This document shows, piece by piece, positions 55,658-64,000 of a DNA stretch of 64,000 bases. Position 1 is the stretch's first letter. Each line of letters starts with the position of its first letter. The position numbers and the translations under genes are program-made. A model generated the notes under the pieces. That model was not told where the DNA came from, made no database searches, and saw only the letters and a program-made list of their open reading frames with translations. The DNA is from Pycnococcus provasolii (Eukaryota > Chlorophyta > Pseudoscourfieldiophyceae > Pseudoscourfieldiales), in the NCBI GenBank assembly GCA_049487715.1, contig CP150550.1, positions 248,001 to 312,000 of the forward strand. The letters run 5' to 3'.

Positions 55658-56002
55658 TCACTTTTCCTGGTATTCCTTCGGCATTTGAAGACCAACAGAA
55701 CCTGCCACGTTGCCGAGTTGCTGCTTTCGCGTCGCATACTTATCGGTGGAGATGTTGTACGATATTAGGAGGTTTTTGTGCTCGTGGACGGCGTCCAGTA
55801 GCGTTGCGTACTCGACGGCCGTTCTGGCGCTACCATCCCCTGCGGCTGGAGGAGCCTCTTTCTCACCCGGTTTGCCGCCTCGACGGAACGAGTCCAGGAG
55901 GAATGTGCGAAAGGCGTCGTTGCCGTGCGCTCGCGACACGTAGCGGTCCACTGCGCGGAGCAGCGTGCGGAGGGAGGAGCGCGACAAGGCTGCGGCGTCC
56001 AT
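55658..56002 (-). CDS. FMC1: FMC1-like mitochondrial ATP synthase assembly factor (LYR-related)
   Basis: 114 residues. The helix LRTLLRAVDRYVSR followed by a second with DAFRTFLLDSFRRG resembles the LYR-type fold (a basic helix, then F...FR). The second half, ATLLDAVHEHKNLLISYNIS and a terminal NVAGSVGLQMPKEY, fits the FMC1 signature EYKELLDRYN....(V)AR(R)VGL.(L/M)P. In yeast FMC1 is needed for assembly of complex V at high temperature. A Gly/Ala/Pro insert (KPGEKEAPPAAGDG) sits between the two halves. The ATG at 56002 gives no extra presequence, normal for LYR proteins. Confidence 0.68.
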   Translation of the reverse strand: MDAAALSRSSLRTLLRAVDRYVSRAHGNDAFRTFLLDSFRRGGKPGEKEAPPAAGDGSARTAVEYATLLDAVHEHKNLLISYNISTDKYATRKQQLGNVAGSVGLQMPKEYQEK

Positions 56003-56379
56003 GAACGGCGAGATCGAAACGAGGGGAATGGGAAGGGAAGGGAAGGGAGGGGAAGAATGAATCCAAAAGGTGAATCCAAAAGGTGAATCCAAACACCTAA
56101 TCCAAACCCACACCCACAAACCCCGAATCGGACAACGGACTTACCAAATATGCATAACCAAATTCCACCCTGGACGTCTTTCCGGTCCGTGGTATTCGTG
56201 ACTCCTACGCTTGAACCGTGCGAGTGCAAGTTGCAACACGCATTTTTTTAAAAAAAAGAAAAAAAGAGGTGCCACGTTGCGTTGCCGCTGTCAGGCTGTC
56301 GGCCAAGCGTGCGAGTTGGTAACGGTACCCTTATTGAAATGTAGTTGGTAGGTAGGTATATACTGAAAAAGTTACAATA
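56003..56379. other. Intergenic region, tandem minus-strand genes
   Basis: 377 bases with repeated gaatccaaaaggt and gggaagggaa units at about 56025-56097, an A-tract at 56247-56265 and no gene. It is the 5' region of the FMC1-like gene and the 3' region of its neighbour. Confidence 0.5.
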
Positions 56380-56572
56380 TTAGCGATGCATGTGCATCGG
56401 ATCGTCCGTGATCGTCGAGATGTCTGTTTCCACCCAAGGCAGCTGACCCGGATGCAAGTCGCAAAAATCACGGTTCGGGTCCTCAATGGCATCTGGCAAA
56501 TCGCCGACGCTCCGCGCGTCGTCCACCTCGCGCATACGCTCCGCATGCGACTGATGCGGCACTCGCGAAGGG

Positions 56573-56605
<33 letters not shown>

Positions 56606-57765
56606 CGCGCCACAACCGCCCGCGCCGAAACGCGTGTCGCCGATGCAGACAACGCGCGACCTGCGGCGGTCACCTTGCATCGCGAGCTCGAGTCGGCAGC
56701 CGACTTGGCACGCTCCACGAGCGTTCGATGAGCGTCTCGAATCTCCGCCGCGCGTTTCAGAACCTGCTCACGCGCCTGTCCAGCCTTGCGCGCTTCCTGA
56801 ATCTCGCGCCGACGCACGCCCTTCAGGTAGCGCCGATTCCCCTCCTCGTCGACGTCCGGCGCAGTGGGAATGTCCGTAGGCTTCTTGAACGCAGGATAGA
56901 ATGGCGCGTGTGGCTGCCACGGCGACACCTCCATGAGCTGCGTTCCTGCGGCGTTGGACACGCGTGCCGAGTTCTCGATCTGCGCGACTTGGCACCCAGC
57001 CTTCTCGGCGATTAAGCTCATGTTAGTGCTGAGTGCGGAATTCGTCCGGCTGGCGACGTTCGCGCTCGGCGGGCGGCGCACCTCCCAAAAGAGCTGCTTG
57101 CCCGGCGGCAGAGGCGGTCTTTGGCGTCTGTCTGTGAACGACGGCGTGGGGCCAGATGCCGCCGACCATGGACGTCGGCGAATTGCGGAGGTTGGACGCT
57201 GAAAGCACGTGCTGGAAACACGCGAGCCTGGCCTTGGCGGCGGCGCGCCGTAGGCGACACGCGGTGCGTTTCTCAGTAGGCTTTCGAACGGGACGTTTGG
57301 CCTTGGGGTTGGCGGGTCGACCCTCTCGTCCTGTCGTCTTGCCGACGACGGTCGACTCGCGGCACGTATTCTAGCCTCCTCGTCGTAGTACGTCAGTCGC
57401 TCCGCCGCCTTCGCGAGTTCTTGCATCTGCGTGACCTCAGCACTGTTCATAGTAAGCGTCTTCGGCGACCAGTCTTCGTACGACAGCACTCGACGTTTGT
57501 TCTGAGCCTCAAACAGCTCAATGTCTCTCTGCGTTTGCTTTGCTATGCAGTTCGCCGCACTTTCTAGATACAGCGGGTCTCGCCTTGGTTCCTCCTTGAC
57601 TCCCAAGCACCTCACTGGCGGTGCAGGTCCCCACCTGGACGTGCGCGGTTTCGCAGCGGTTCCGGTTCCCAGTTCTTCGAGGTCTTCCATTTCTTCGAGG
57701 TCTTCTTCCGGCTCCGGCGAGCCTGTCGCTGGAAGGAACATCTCGAGCCCGGATGCTTTCATCAT
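56380..57765 (-). CDS. Large basic protein with repeated RP(S/T)SA motifs, function unknown
   Basis: 461 residues starting at ATG 57765 (two Met in tandem). The N-terminus is acidic (EPEEDLEEMEDLEELG), then mostly basic and Pro-rich. The motif RP(S/T)SA occurs as SRPSSARRQ and QRPTSAIRRRPWSAASG, with a related RPPSANVASR, similar to motifs in microtubule- and cilium-associated proteins. Helical segments follow (RRREIQEARKAGQAREQVLK, RDAHRTLVERAKSA), then a poly-Ser run, RVPHQSHAERMREVDDA and a conserved-looking DFCDLHPGQLPWVETDISTI. I do not recognise the family; a flagellar role is a guess. Confidence 0.65.
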
Positions 57766-59033
57766 GGCCACTGCGGTCAAACTACTGCACTCACCGAACA
57801 AGTACTACTACTGTACTAACCTTAAGCTTAACAACGTGCACAGGTATATATACCTTGCAGCCGGCCTTAAGCACGCACCCGCTAACACCCTGACTTAACA
57901 CCGGGTATGTTAAGCTGACAAAGAAATAAGTGTCCAATAGTTTGGTATTGACACCAACGATGGGAAGGTAAAATTTACTTCACGAGCCCGTACGGCTGCA
58001 CGGGCGACTGCACCGGTGGCGTGAGGCGTCAAGGCCGCAAGGCCAGTCGGAGTCTCGAGCCTTTGCGAGAAGAATACTGTACTAGGGGGTCAACAAGTTG
58101 GTCAACAATCTACTTAGGTTAGGGTAGACCATCTTCGTTCCTCGTTCCCCTTGCAATCCTTGCACTTGCAGGATCGACCTCCTCCTTGCAGGCTTGCAGG
58201 CTTGCCCAAGTAACTTTAGCCCAAGTAACTTAGAGTAATCTTGTGCACAAGATAGCCCGTTGCAGGCTACGCCCCGCATGGGAGGGGGGAACTCCCCGTT
58301 GCACAGTCCCCGGAAGGGCGGAGAGTGCAAAATTTTGTGCATCAATTTGGGCCTTTTGGGGATGCACCGTAGAGCAGAAATCCATAATGGCAAAAATCGG
58401 GCCCATGCGGGCCCCACCAAAAATTGAAGGGTCGGACAATTTTGGTCGGGGCGTTGTACACGTTCGCAGTAACGGCCCACTTTCTACGTAAACCTTCGCG
58501 CGACGTTCCGCGTGGTGGCGCGCTCGAGGCGAACGTCTTCTCGTCTTTCTCGAACCTTAAGCATTTATCAGGAAAAGTCAATTCCTTTTCAGGATTGAGG
58601 AAGGGTTGAGAAAACACGCGCATGGCGTCTGCCGACATCGCGCTCTGCTATTCAAAGTGTGATGTGACTACTGCGGTGATCTTCAGTGTCGACTCGTTCG
58701 AGGTAATTATCAAAACAAAGATACCGGAGCGCATGCTTGGAATGTCGTGACGATTAAGGGAAATGGCACAACTGAGGACGAGCACTATGATACTTACCGA
58801 GTACATACAGCAGTCCCGAGAAGTGAGAAGAAGGAAGCAAAATGGTTTGTTTGGGGGTTAAGGTTAGTCCCCCAACAAACAAACCCCGAAAAGAAAAGAC
58901 CCGCGGGACCCAGGAATAGAAATTAGAAAACGACTACGAGAGCACACTGTACTGGGAGGCCCGGGAAGCTCCATTTGCTAAAAGATAAGATAGCGTATCA
59001 TTCTTCCCCTCTCCAGATATTGAGATAGATATT
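57766..59033. other. Gene-poor region
   Basis: About 1.27 kb between divergent genes. Weak open frames exist on both strands (58082-58638) but none has domain, signal or codon bias of a gene. It holds a gttagggtag motif (58119), a tandem ggcttgcaggcttgc repeat (about 58191-58205) and aacaaaccccgaa near the redoxin-like gene. A short RNA gene cannot be excluded by eye. Confidence 0.45.
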
Positions 59034-59786
59034 ATGCAGGCTTTTAGGACAACTGCTCTTAGGTGTAGTGCTCTTCTGAGCAGTGGTAGTAGTACTACTA
59101 GTAGTAGTAGTAGTAGTAGTAGGCTCCCTTTAGTCTTCTTCTTCTCGTCAGCGTCGTCATCCTCGTCCTCGTCATCCTCGTCGTCAACGCCGCTCGGATC
59201 CGGACCGCCACTCCCATCCGCCTTCCCTGCGTCATCCCTTGACGCTACCGAGTGCCACATTGGACTGCGACGACTCGCAAACCTTGGCATGCGCATGGAT
59301 GTCGCGGTCAAAGACGACGTCGCCGATCATCAAGTTAAGCCGTCCGACCTGCTGCGAGCGAGGTACGCCGTCGTCGTTGGACTGTCGAACTGGGACGCGG
59401 CCGACGAGAAAGATGACGACGAGCACGCAAAGGCGTTCGCCGATGCGCACGGATCAATTACAAAAGCTTTGGCGGATGCGAGCTCTGCAAGCAGTGGAGT
59501 GGCTGTGCACGACCCCCTCGTCGCGTTCGTCGCGCCGGGGAAAAACGCCTCGAACGCACCAGCTTGGGCAGCCGCAGCGCGACAGGCGGGAGCCAGCGTC
59601 TGGTGCGACTCAACAGGAGCGTGGACGCGTGCACTCGGTTTGGAGACGCCGAACGGGGGAAGGCGCTACGCCGCAGTCTTCGAGGATGCGGTGCTTCTGC
59701 GACTTGGGCTGCACGCCTCGGAGGGACCGCTCGCGAACGGCGCATCCGTCGACGACGTTCTCACGCTCATCAAGCGCCAGTGTTAA
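59034..59786 (+). CDS. Redoxin/peroxiredoxin-V-like protein lacking the peroxidatic cysteine
   Basis: 250 residues. The first 65 are a Ser-rich targeting sequence interrupted by AGT/TCC-type repeats. From about 95 the fold resembles PrxV/redoxin: SDLLRARYAVVVGLSNWDA (strand and loop where PrxV has PGAFTPTC), VAFVAPGKNASNAPAWAAAA, CDSTGAWTRALGLE (PrxV: ...FTKALGLD) and RRYAAVFEDAVLLRLGLHAS, as in R(Y/F)A(L/A)VV(E/D)DG. The active-site Cys after the first strand is replaced by Asn-Trp; the only mature-part Cys are in TECHIG, VWCDS and the C-terminal RQC. It may be a non-catalytic or regulatory redoxin, or I may be over-reading the fold. Confidence 0.55.
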   Translation: MQAFRTTALRCSALLSSGSSTTSSSSSSSRLPLVFFFSSASSSSSSSSSSSTPLGSGPPLPSAFPASSLDATECHIGLRRLANLGMRMDVAVKDDVADHQVKPSDLLRARYAVVVGLSNWDAADEKDDDEHAKAFADAHGSITKALADASSASSGVAVHDPLVAFVAPGKNASNAPAWAAAARQAGASVWCDSTGAWTRALGLETPNGGRRYAAVFEDAVLLRLGLHASEGPLANGASVDDVLTLIKRQC

Positions 59787-59969
59787 TAATAGCACAGAGT
59801 GTTTGTTGTTGCGCAATCACACCGTCCGGCGGGTAGATCGAGCGAGTTGAGGTTTATCTATATAAGTAACGGTGTTGTTTGTGCACCTTGATTGAAAAAA
59901 TATTTTTTTCCGATAACAAAGAAGTTTTTTTTTTGATGTTGTGTTCCCATATTTTTTTGTTCAGCTCAT
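59787..59969. other. Convergent intergenic region
   Basis: 183 bases between 3' ends, T/A-rich, with a cttgattgaaaaaatattttt stretch. No gene was seen. Confidence 0.5.
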
Positions 59970-62900
59970 CTACACCGCCGATGAAGGCTCCGGCGCGACA
60001 GGTGCAGAATGGACCACCTCCGGCGATGTTGCGGGAGGTGATGCTGGTTCTGCTGCCTCTCCAGAGGAGGGTGTGGAGGGAGCCAGTAGTGCTGCTCCGG
60101 CAGCGCTCGACTCGGATCGCGCCTTGCGTGTTGCAAGCCAGCACCCAACACCCACCGCAATTGCGGGCACAACCGCGCAAACGATGGCGATACCTGCAAT
60201 CGCACCGTCGCTGAGCCCACTGTCGCTCTTGGACGTGGGAGGTGGTGGCGAGCTGACGAGCTTTGCCGCCTGGGCAGATGGAAGGTAGAGCAGCTTCGCC
60301 GTGTATGTGCAAACACCCTCCTGCCATCGCCCCACCGGACCACCGCATGCGGAACTCAGCTTCACATCGCCTCTGACGAAAACGTCAACCATGAGCTTTG
60401 CCGCAATCTCGTCGAGCACAGCTTGACCAGAGGGTGGAAGCACGTCCACCTTCGCGACAACTGAGCCTGGCACCACCTCACGAACCGCCACGCGGTTCGT
60501 TGCGACATTTAGCTGAAGCGCAACCTCACCCACCAATGCACTTGAGCTGAACGACGGCATCTCCGTGTTGATCCTGAGCTCCATGCCAAGCGTCGCCACG
60601 TACTCGCATCCCTGTGCGCTCTCGTATGCCGTCGAGAGTCTTGCCACAAGGCCTTGCGCATTCACGAGCGGGCACGGCAGCGGCGGGGGAGGGGGAGAGA
60701 GAGGAGCCGCGGTCGTGGTGGGCGCAGCCGTCGTATTGCCAGGCGTTGGGGCTGGCGTTGTGGTGCTGCCGGGAGATGGTGTGGCGGATGTGGTTGTTGT
60801 GGTTGTGGCTGTTGTTGTGGTGGCGGCGGCCCCGGGAGGCGGCGGCGGGGGAGGAGGTGGCTCCGGCGCAAAGACAATTGGAGGCTTGGAAGTACTTGTC
60901 GTCGTGGATGTGGCGTTTGTCGAGTTCGTCGCGTTGCCGGACGGCGGCGCCGCAGCAGCCGTCGTCGTCGTCGTCGTGGCGGGTGGAGCATCCGGACACT
61001 TCTTGTCTGGCATCAATTCCTGGAAGTACAGAGTCACAGAGAACGTATTATTCTCGTTGCTCTCGGGATAAGAATCACCCGAGTCCATGACAAGAGTGAT
61101 CACGGACTTGCCCTGCTGAGGGTCCACCATCAGCTCCTTCGAGCTTGAACTAAACTTGAGCTCGCGCTGCCTCTGCGTCTTGCCATACAACACCGGCCGG
61201 TTGCTGTCAGACTTTTTGGCAACGCCGTCAATGTAGATCGAATTCTGGTATCCGGCGGGGAATATGCTGTAGCCATTGTTGCGCTCGGTGTATGTGATTT
61301 CGATCGCGTAGTCGTTATCATTCTCGCCTGCCGGCATGATAAGATAATCGTCATTCGTGAGGCAAGCGGAATCACCCCAAAGGATCTTCTTCTTGCCCAC
61401 CGTAACATCAACACCCGCGTCAAGGTCTGCAACGAAGCCGCACCACTGCACAGGAACGCAGAATGTGTTCTGCTCGTCGATTTCGAGCGAGTCGTTGTTT
61501 TTGTCCATCACCACGCAAATCTGGTGATCGTTCTTGTCCGGCAAGCCAAAGTACAGACTATCGCCTAGTGTCACGTTGTAGCGCGTTTGTCCGATATCCA
61601 GCTGAGGCCTGATCGACGTCGTGTGGATCATCACACCGTCGTAGTAGATCGAGTTCACATAACCGGCATCCACCTCCTTGAGTGAGTACGGATTCACGTT
61701 CGCCTCAGAGTACATCAACTTGAAGCAAGCCTGGTTCGCGTCCGTCTCACCTCCCGGTGTTGGGGGGCAAACCACGAAGTCATCAGGCTCAAGGCAGATC
61801 TTCTCGTTCTGGCCAAACTTCGCCGTCTTGCTGCCGACCCAAAGCTCGGTCGACGTAAGGTCGCCGTAGCAACCGCACTTCGAACGGGGAAGGAAGCTCA
61901 TGCAGAAGCGTACCGTAATGTTGAACGTGTTGGTCGTATTCAGCTCGTACAGCACGTTCTTTTCGTGGTCCATCGAAATTGTCAATTTGTGCGGAAGCTG
62001 ATTCCAGCCACTCTCTGGGAAAAGCCGCACACCCTGCGGCAGATCAAGTACACGACTCGCATTCGTGATGTTCGGGTATCCTTCCGGCAACTCGGGACGA
62101 TTCATGAACTTATACATGGGCTGGTCGTCGTAGAGAATATAGTTTGAATAGCCTGCTTGCGCCTTCGCCTCTCCAATGTTTGCCTCGACGAACTTGATGG
62201 GGAAGAGCTGCGCACCCTGGTGCTCGTCCATATTCTCGACAGCAATGTCGGTATCAGTTAGGCAAACGGTTCCACCCCACGGCACGATGTGCTTCGTCCT
62301 GCCGAACTCTATCGGCGCAATGGCCACGATGTCGGCGCCAAATTCGCAAAACTTCACATTGACCGTGTAGTTGTTGTTCAGTTCGGAGTCTTCATTTGTC
62401 ACGTAGTTCGTCGCGTCGAGTGCAACACTCAGCCCGTGAATCAAACCGTCGGGAGTTCCAAAGTCCAGAGCGGTAGCAGAGACCGTTCGAGTCGTACCAC
62501 CTGGCAAATCAGGACGGTTGCCAGATTGGTACACCTGCTTGCCGTCCCAGTAAATGCGGTTGATGAATGGGCCAACGAGGTTCTCAATGCCGATGTTCCT
62601 CTCAAGGTAAGTCACGTTGACAAACACGTTCGTCGAGTTCGACTGCGGGTACACGACGTCCTCGGGGTACACGCAGACAAGGTTGGGAGTCGTCAACCCA
62701 TTCGACAGCTGAATCGTGTATGGCTCTGAAGTGTTCGAGCGTGCAGACAGCATGTTTCCAATGGTAATGTTTGGCTTCGGCGAAAGGTCCGGTGGCCAAC
62801 AGTACTTGAAATTGGCGATATACGTGTTAGCTTCACTGAGCTCCATGTTCGTGTTGTACACGTCAACCTTGACAATGAATTTGTGATTGTACGCGTCAAT

Positions 62901-64000
62901 GACACTTGGGATGAAGAATCCCGTGCTCGGCGCAATACCGCCAGCCGTGAGATTCTTCAATCCTGTTGTAAAGACGGGATTCTGCTCCGAGTCGAGGTAC
63001 ACGGTGCTTTGAAACGCGTAGCGTGATCCAACCATTTTGAGGTCTTTCGCATAGTTGCCGAGAATGCCGCTAGCTTCAGTCTCATTGACCGTCAGCTTGA
63101 ACCCTTGGTACATGCCTTGCAGGCTTAATTGCGTCTTCCTCAGGCACGTCGCTGGCAGGCTCGCGCCGTAGTAGACCTTGTCATACGCCACGCCTACGCC
63201 GAGTGCAGAACCCGCAGTCAAGTCGGGCATGCATGTACAGGTCGTGGCGTTCCGCCAGTCCACACCAGCAGCCTCAAAACCGCAGAAGCGAACAAACGTC
63301 GAAGACACGCGCTTGTTCGGTCCAGAGCTGTCGAGTGTGACAGTGAAGTTATGCACCTTTCCATCCAACGTGTTGCCCATCAGTGAAAGAGGAATTCTGG
63401 CGTCAGTGATTTCACGCTGGCCTAAGGTGAGTGTATTCGGCTTGAAGACGATCGCATTCATGCCATTCAATTCCACGTTGTCGACGATTTCCGTACCGTC
63501 GTACGAGATCGTGTTGCGGCGCGCCGAGATTGGACTGGCTCCCAGGTTGTACTCTTCGTACAAGATTCGGAACGTCTGCGTTTCAACAGCGCCAGACTCA
63601 GAGTTGAACTTGCCGATAAGGACATCCTTTGGTGTGAGACACATCGTCTTGCCCCATGGAGTGCACGACTCGCGGCCTTGGTCGTCGACGTAGGACATGC
63701 AGTTCCCGGCATGGTATCCCTGTTGGATGAATTTAAGCGTGTTGGACTCTGTGTTGCCGTTGCCGTATATGTCCGCCGCAGCTCCCGTGGGAATTTTGAT
63801 GAAAATTTCCTGCGCCGACCCGAGGTTCAGCTGAACGGCAAATTCCGTCGACGTTGGCAGGTTCACGATGTTCAAGGTTGGCGAGTTCACCGTCGCACCC
63901 ACAACATCTATGTCCGCCTCCACGAAGCCGTACATGCGCTTGCTGAACGTGCCCTTGACGGACACGGTGAAGGGGAAATTTTCCTGCGTCACGACAAGGG
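59970..64000 (-). CDS. Giant CARDB-like cell-surface membrane protein, 5' partial
   Basis: At least 1343 residues; the frame is open at the window edge so the N-terminus is missing. The extracellular part has about six roughly 130-150-residue beta-rich units sharing the pattern CLT..D, (I/F).(Y/F).E.N.G, AGY.N.IYYDG, RP.L..G.TR, H.L.V.(L/M)D and E.NT(F/Y).V.V.FC, the style of CARDB adhesion domains. Next come mucin-like stalks of Thr, Pro and Ser (TTTTTTAAAAPPSG; PPPPPPPPGAAATTTTATTT), then a roughly 130-residue module with Cys (PCPLVNAQGL...ACGG...VCTYTA) that might be SEA-like, and a transmembrane helix (AIAGIAIVCAVVPAIAVGVG) with a short Ser/Ala/Pro cytosolic tail. N-glycosylation sequons are frequent. 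A role in adhesion or mating is inferred. Confidence 0.82.
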   Translation of the reverse strand, partial: LVVTQENFPFTVSVKGTFSKRMYGFVEADIDVVGATVNSPTLNIVNLPTSTEFAVQLNLGSAQEIFIKIPTGAAADIYGNGNTESNTLKFIQQGYHAGNCMSYVDDQGRESCTPWGKTMCLTPKDVLIGKFNSESGAVETQTFRILYEEYNLGASPISARRNTISYDGTEIVDNVELNGMNAIVFKPNTLTLGQREITDARIPLSLMGNTLDGKVHNFTVTLDSSGPNKRVSSTFVRFCGFEAAGVDWRNATTCTCMPDLTAGSALGVGVAYDKVYYGASLPATCLRKTQLSLQGMYQGFKLTVNETEASGILGNYAKDLKMVGSRYAFQSTVYLDSEQNPVFTTGLKNLTAGGIAPSTGFFIPSVIDAYNHKFIVKVDVYNTNMELSEANTYIANFKYCWPPDLSPKPNITIGNMLSARSNTSEPYTIQLSNGLTTPNLVCVYPEDVVYPQSNSTNVFVNVTYLERNIGIENLVGPFINRIYWDGKQVYQSGNRPDLPGGTTRTVSATALDFGTPDGLIHGLSVALDATNYVTNEDSELNNNYTVNVKFCEFGADIVAIAPIEFGRTKHIVPWGGTVCLTDTDIAVENMDEHQGAQLFPIKFVEANIGEAKAQAGYSNYILYDDQPMYKFMNRPELPEGYPNITNASRVLDLPQGVRLFPESGWNQLPHKLTISMDHEKNVLYELNTTNTFNITVRFCMSFLPRSKCGCYGDLTSTELWVGSKTAKFGQNEKICLEPDDFVVCPPTPGGETDANQACFKLMYSEANVNPYSLKEVDAGYVNSIYYDGVMIHTTSIRPQLDIGQTRYNVTLGDSLYFGLPDKNDHQICVVMDKNNDSLEIDEQNTFCVPVQWCGFVADLDAGVDVTVGKKKILWGDSACLTNDDYLIMPAGENDNDYAIEITYTERNNGYSIFPAGYQNSIYIDGVAKKSDSNRPVLYGKTQRQRELKFSSSSKELMVDPQQGKSVITLVMDSGDSYPESNENNTFSVTLYFQELMPDKKCPDAPPATTTTTTAAAAPPSGNATNSTNATSTTTSTSKPPIVFAPEPPPPPPPPPGAAATTTTATTTTTTSATPSPGSTTTPAPTPGNTTAAPTTTAAPLSPPPPPLPCPLVNAQGLVARLSTAYESAQGCEYVATLGMELRINTEMPSFSSSALVGEVALQLNVATNRVAVREVVPGSVVAKVDVLPPSGQAVLDEIAAKLMVDVFVRGDVKLSSACGGPVGRWQEGVCTYTAKLLYLPSAQAAKLVSSPPPPTSKSDSGLSDGAIAGIAIVCAVVPAIAVGVGCWLATRKARSESSAAGAALLAPSTPSSGEAAEPASPPATSPEVVHSAPVAPEPSSAV

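Noticed and set aside
58082-58638. Weak open frames on both strands
   Set aside because: No recognisable feature and codon use unlike the neighbours.

Overview
The window is nuclear DNA of a unicellular green alga, most likely prasinophyte-like. This is inferred from eukaryote-only genes (COG6, RNA polymerase I subunit 2, PCH2/TRIP13, IBA57, FMC1, TBC Rab-GAP), plastid or plant-lineage features (carotenoid-isomerase-type FAD oxidoreductase, Tas-type aldo/keto reductase, delta-14 sterol reductase, three X8/CBM43-like modules, OPR-like helical repeats), TTAGGG-type repeats, GC-rich codons and very few introns. Only two introns could be placed, both with a GTAAGC donor. No rRNA, CRISPR, prophage or convincing tRNA was seen. 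Genes are tightly packed on both strands; some convergent genes are under 50 bases apart.

Layout. 1-1094: 3' part of a C2-like gene. 1100-2555: decayed DNA with a kinesin-like scrap and a Ty3/gypsy RNase H fossil. 2556-9906: COG6, a helical-repeat/RsmC methyltransferase fusion, a polytopic membrane protein and a small anchored protein. 10081-17852: RNA polymerase I subunit 2, PCH2, IBA57. 18028-21753: a two-exon small plastid-type membrane protein, a BMT5-like rRNA methyltransferase, a secreted protein and a TPR protein. 21972-26211: a threonine dehydrogenase/ketobutyrate-CoA-ligase fusion head-to-head with a nearly identical lone threonine dehydrogenase. 26521-36182: secreted protein, TBC protein, CHY/RING E3 ligase and a 1699-residue G8/CBM43/propeller surface protein. 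36924-44007: sterol reductase, carotenoid-isomerase-like enzyme, aldo/keto reductase, alpha-kinase. 44063-52324: SET-MYND/2OG-oxygenase fusion, lipocalin, small membrane protein, HAD 5'-nucleotidase, YqaJ-type nuclease. 52369-59786: repeat-rich and coiled-coil proteins, FMC1, and a redoxin-like protein. 59970-64000: a giant CARDB-like surface protein that runs off the end.

The most interesting content is a set of unusual multidomain architectures (helical repeat + RsmC; SET-MYND + 2OG oxygenase; TDH + KBL; G8 + CBM43x3 + SdiA-type propeller; CARDB array + mucin-like stalk), a ~0.97-kb near-identical inverted duplication, and recurrent telomere-like motifs in intergenic promoter regions. Functional links are metabolic (threonine to glycine and acetyl-CoA, both steps present) and ribosome biogenesis (Pol I subunit, BMT5-like, RsmC-like). 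Four genes show an apparent one-base frame slip, two of them in homopolymer runs, which most likely reflects assembly error.
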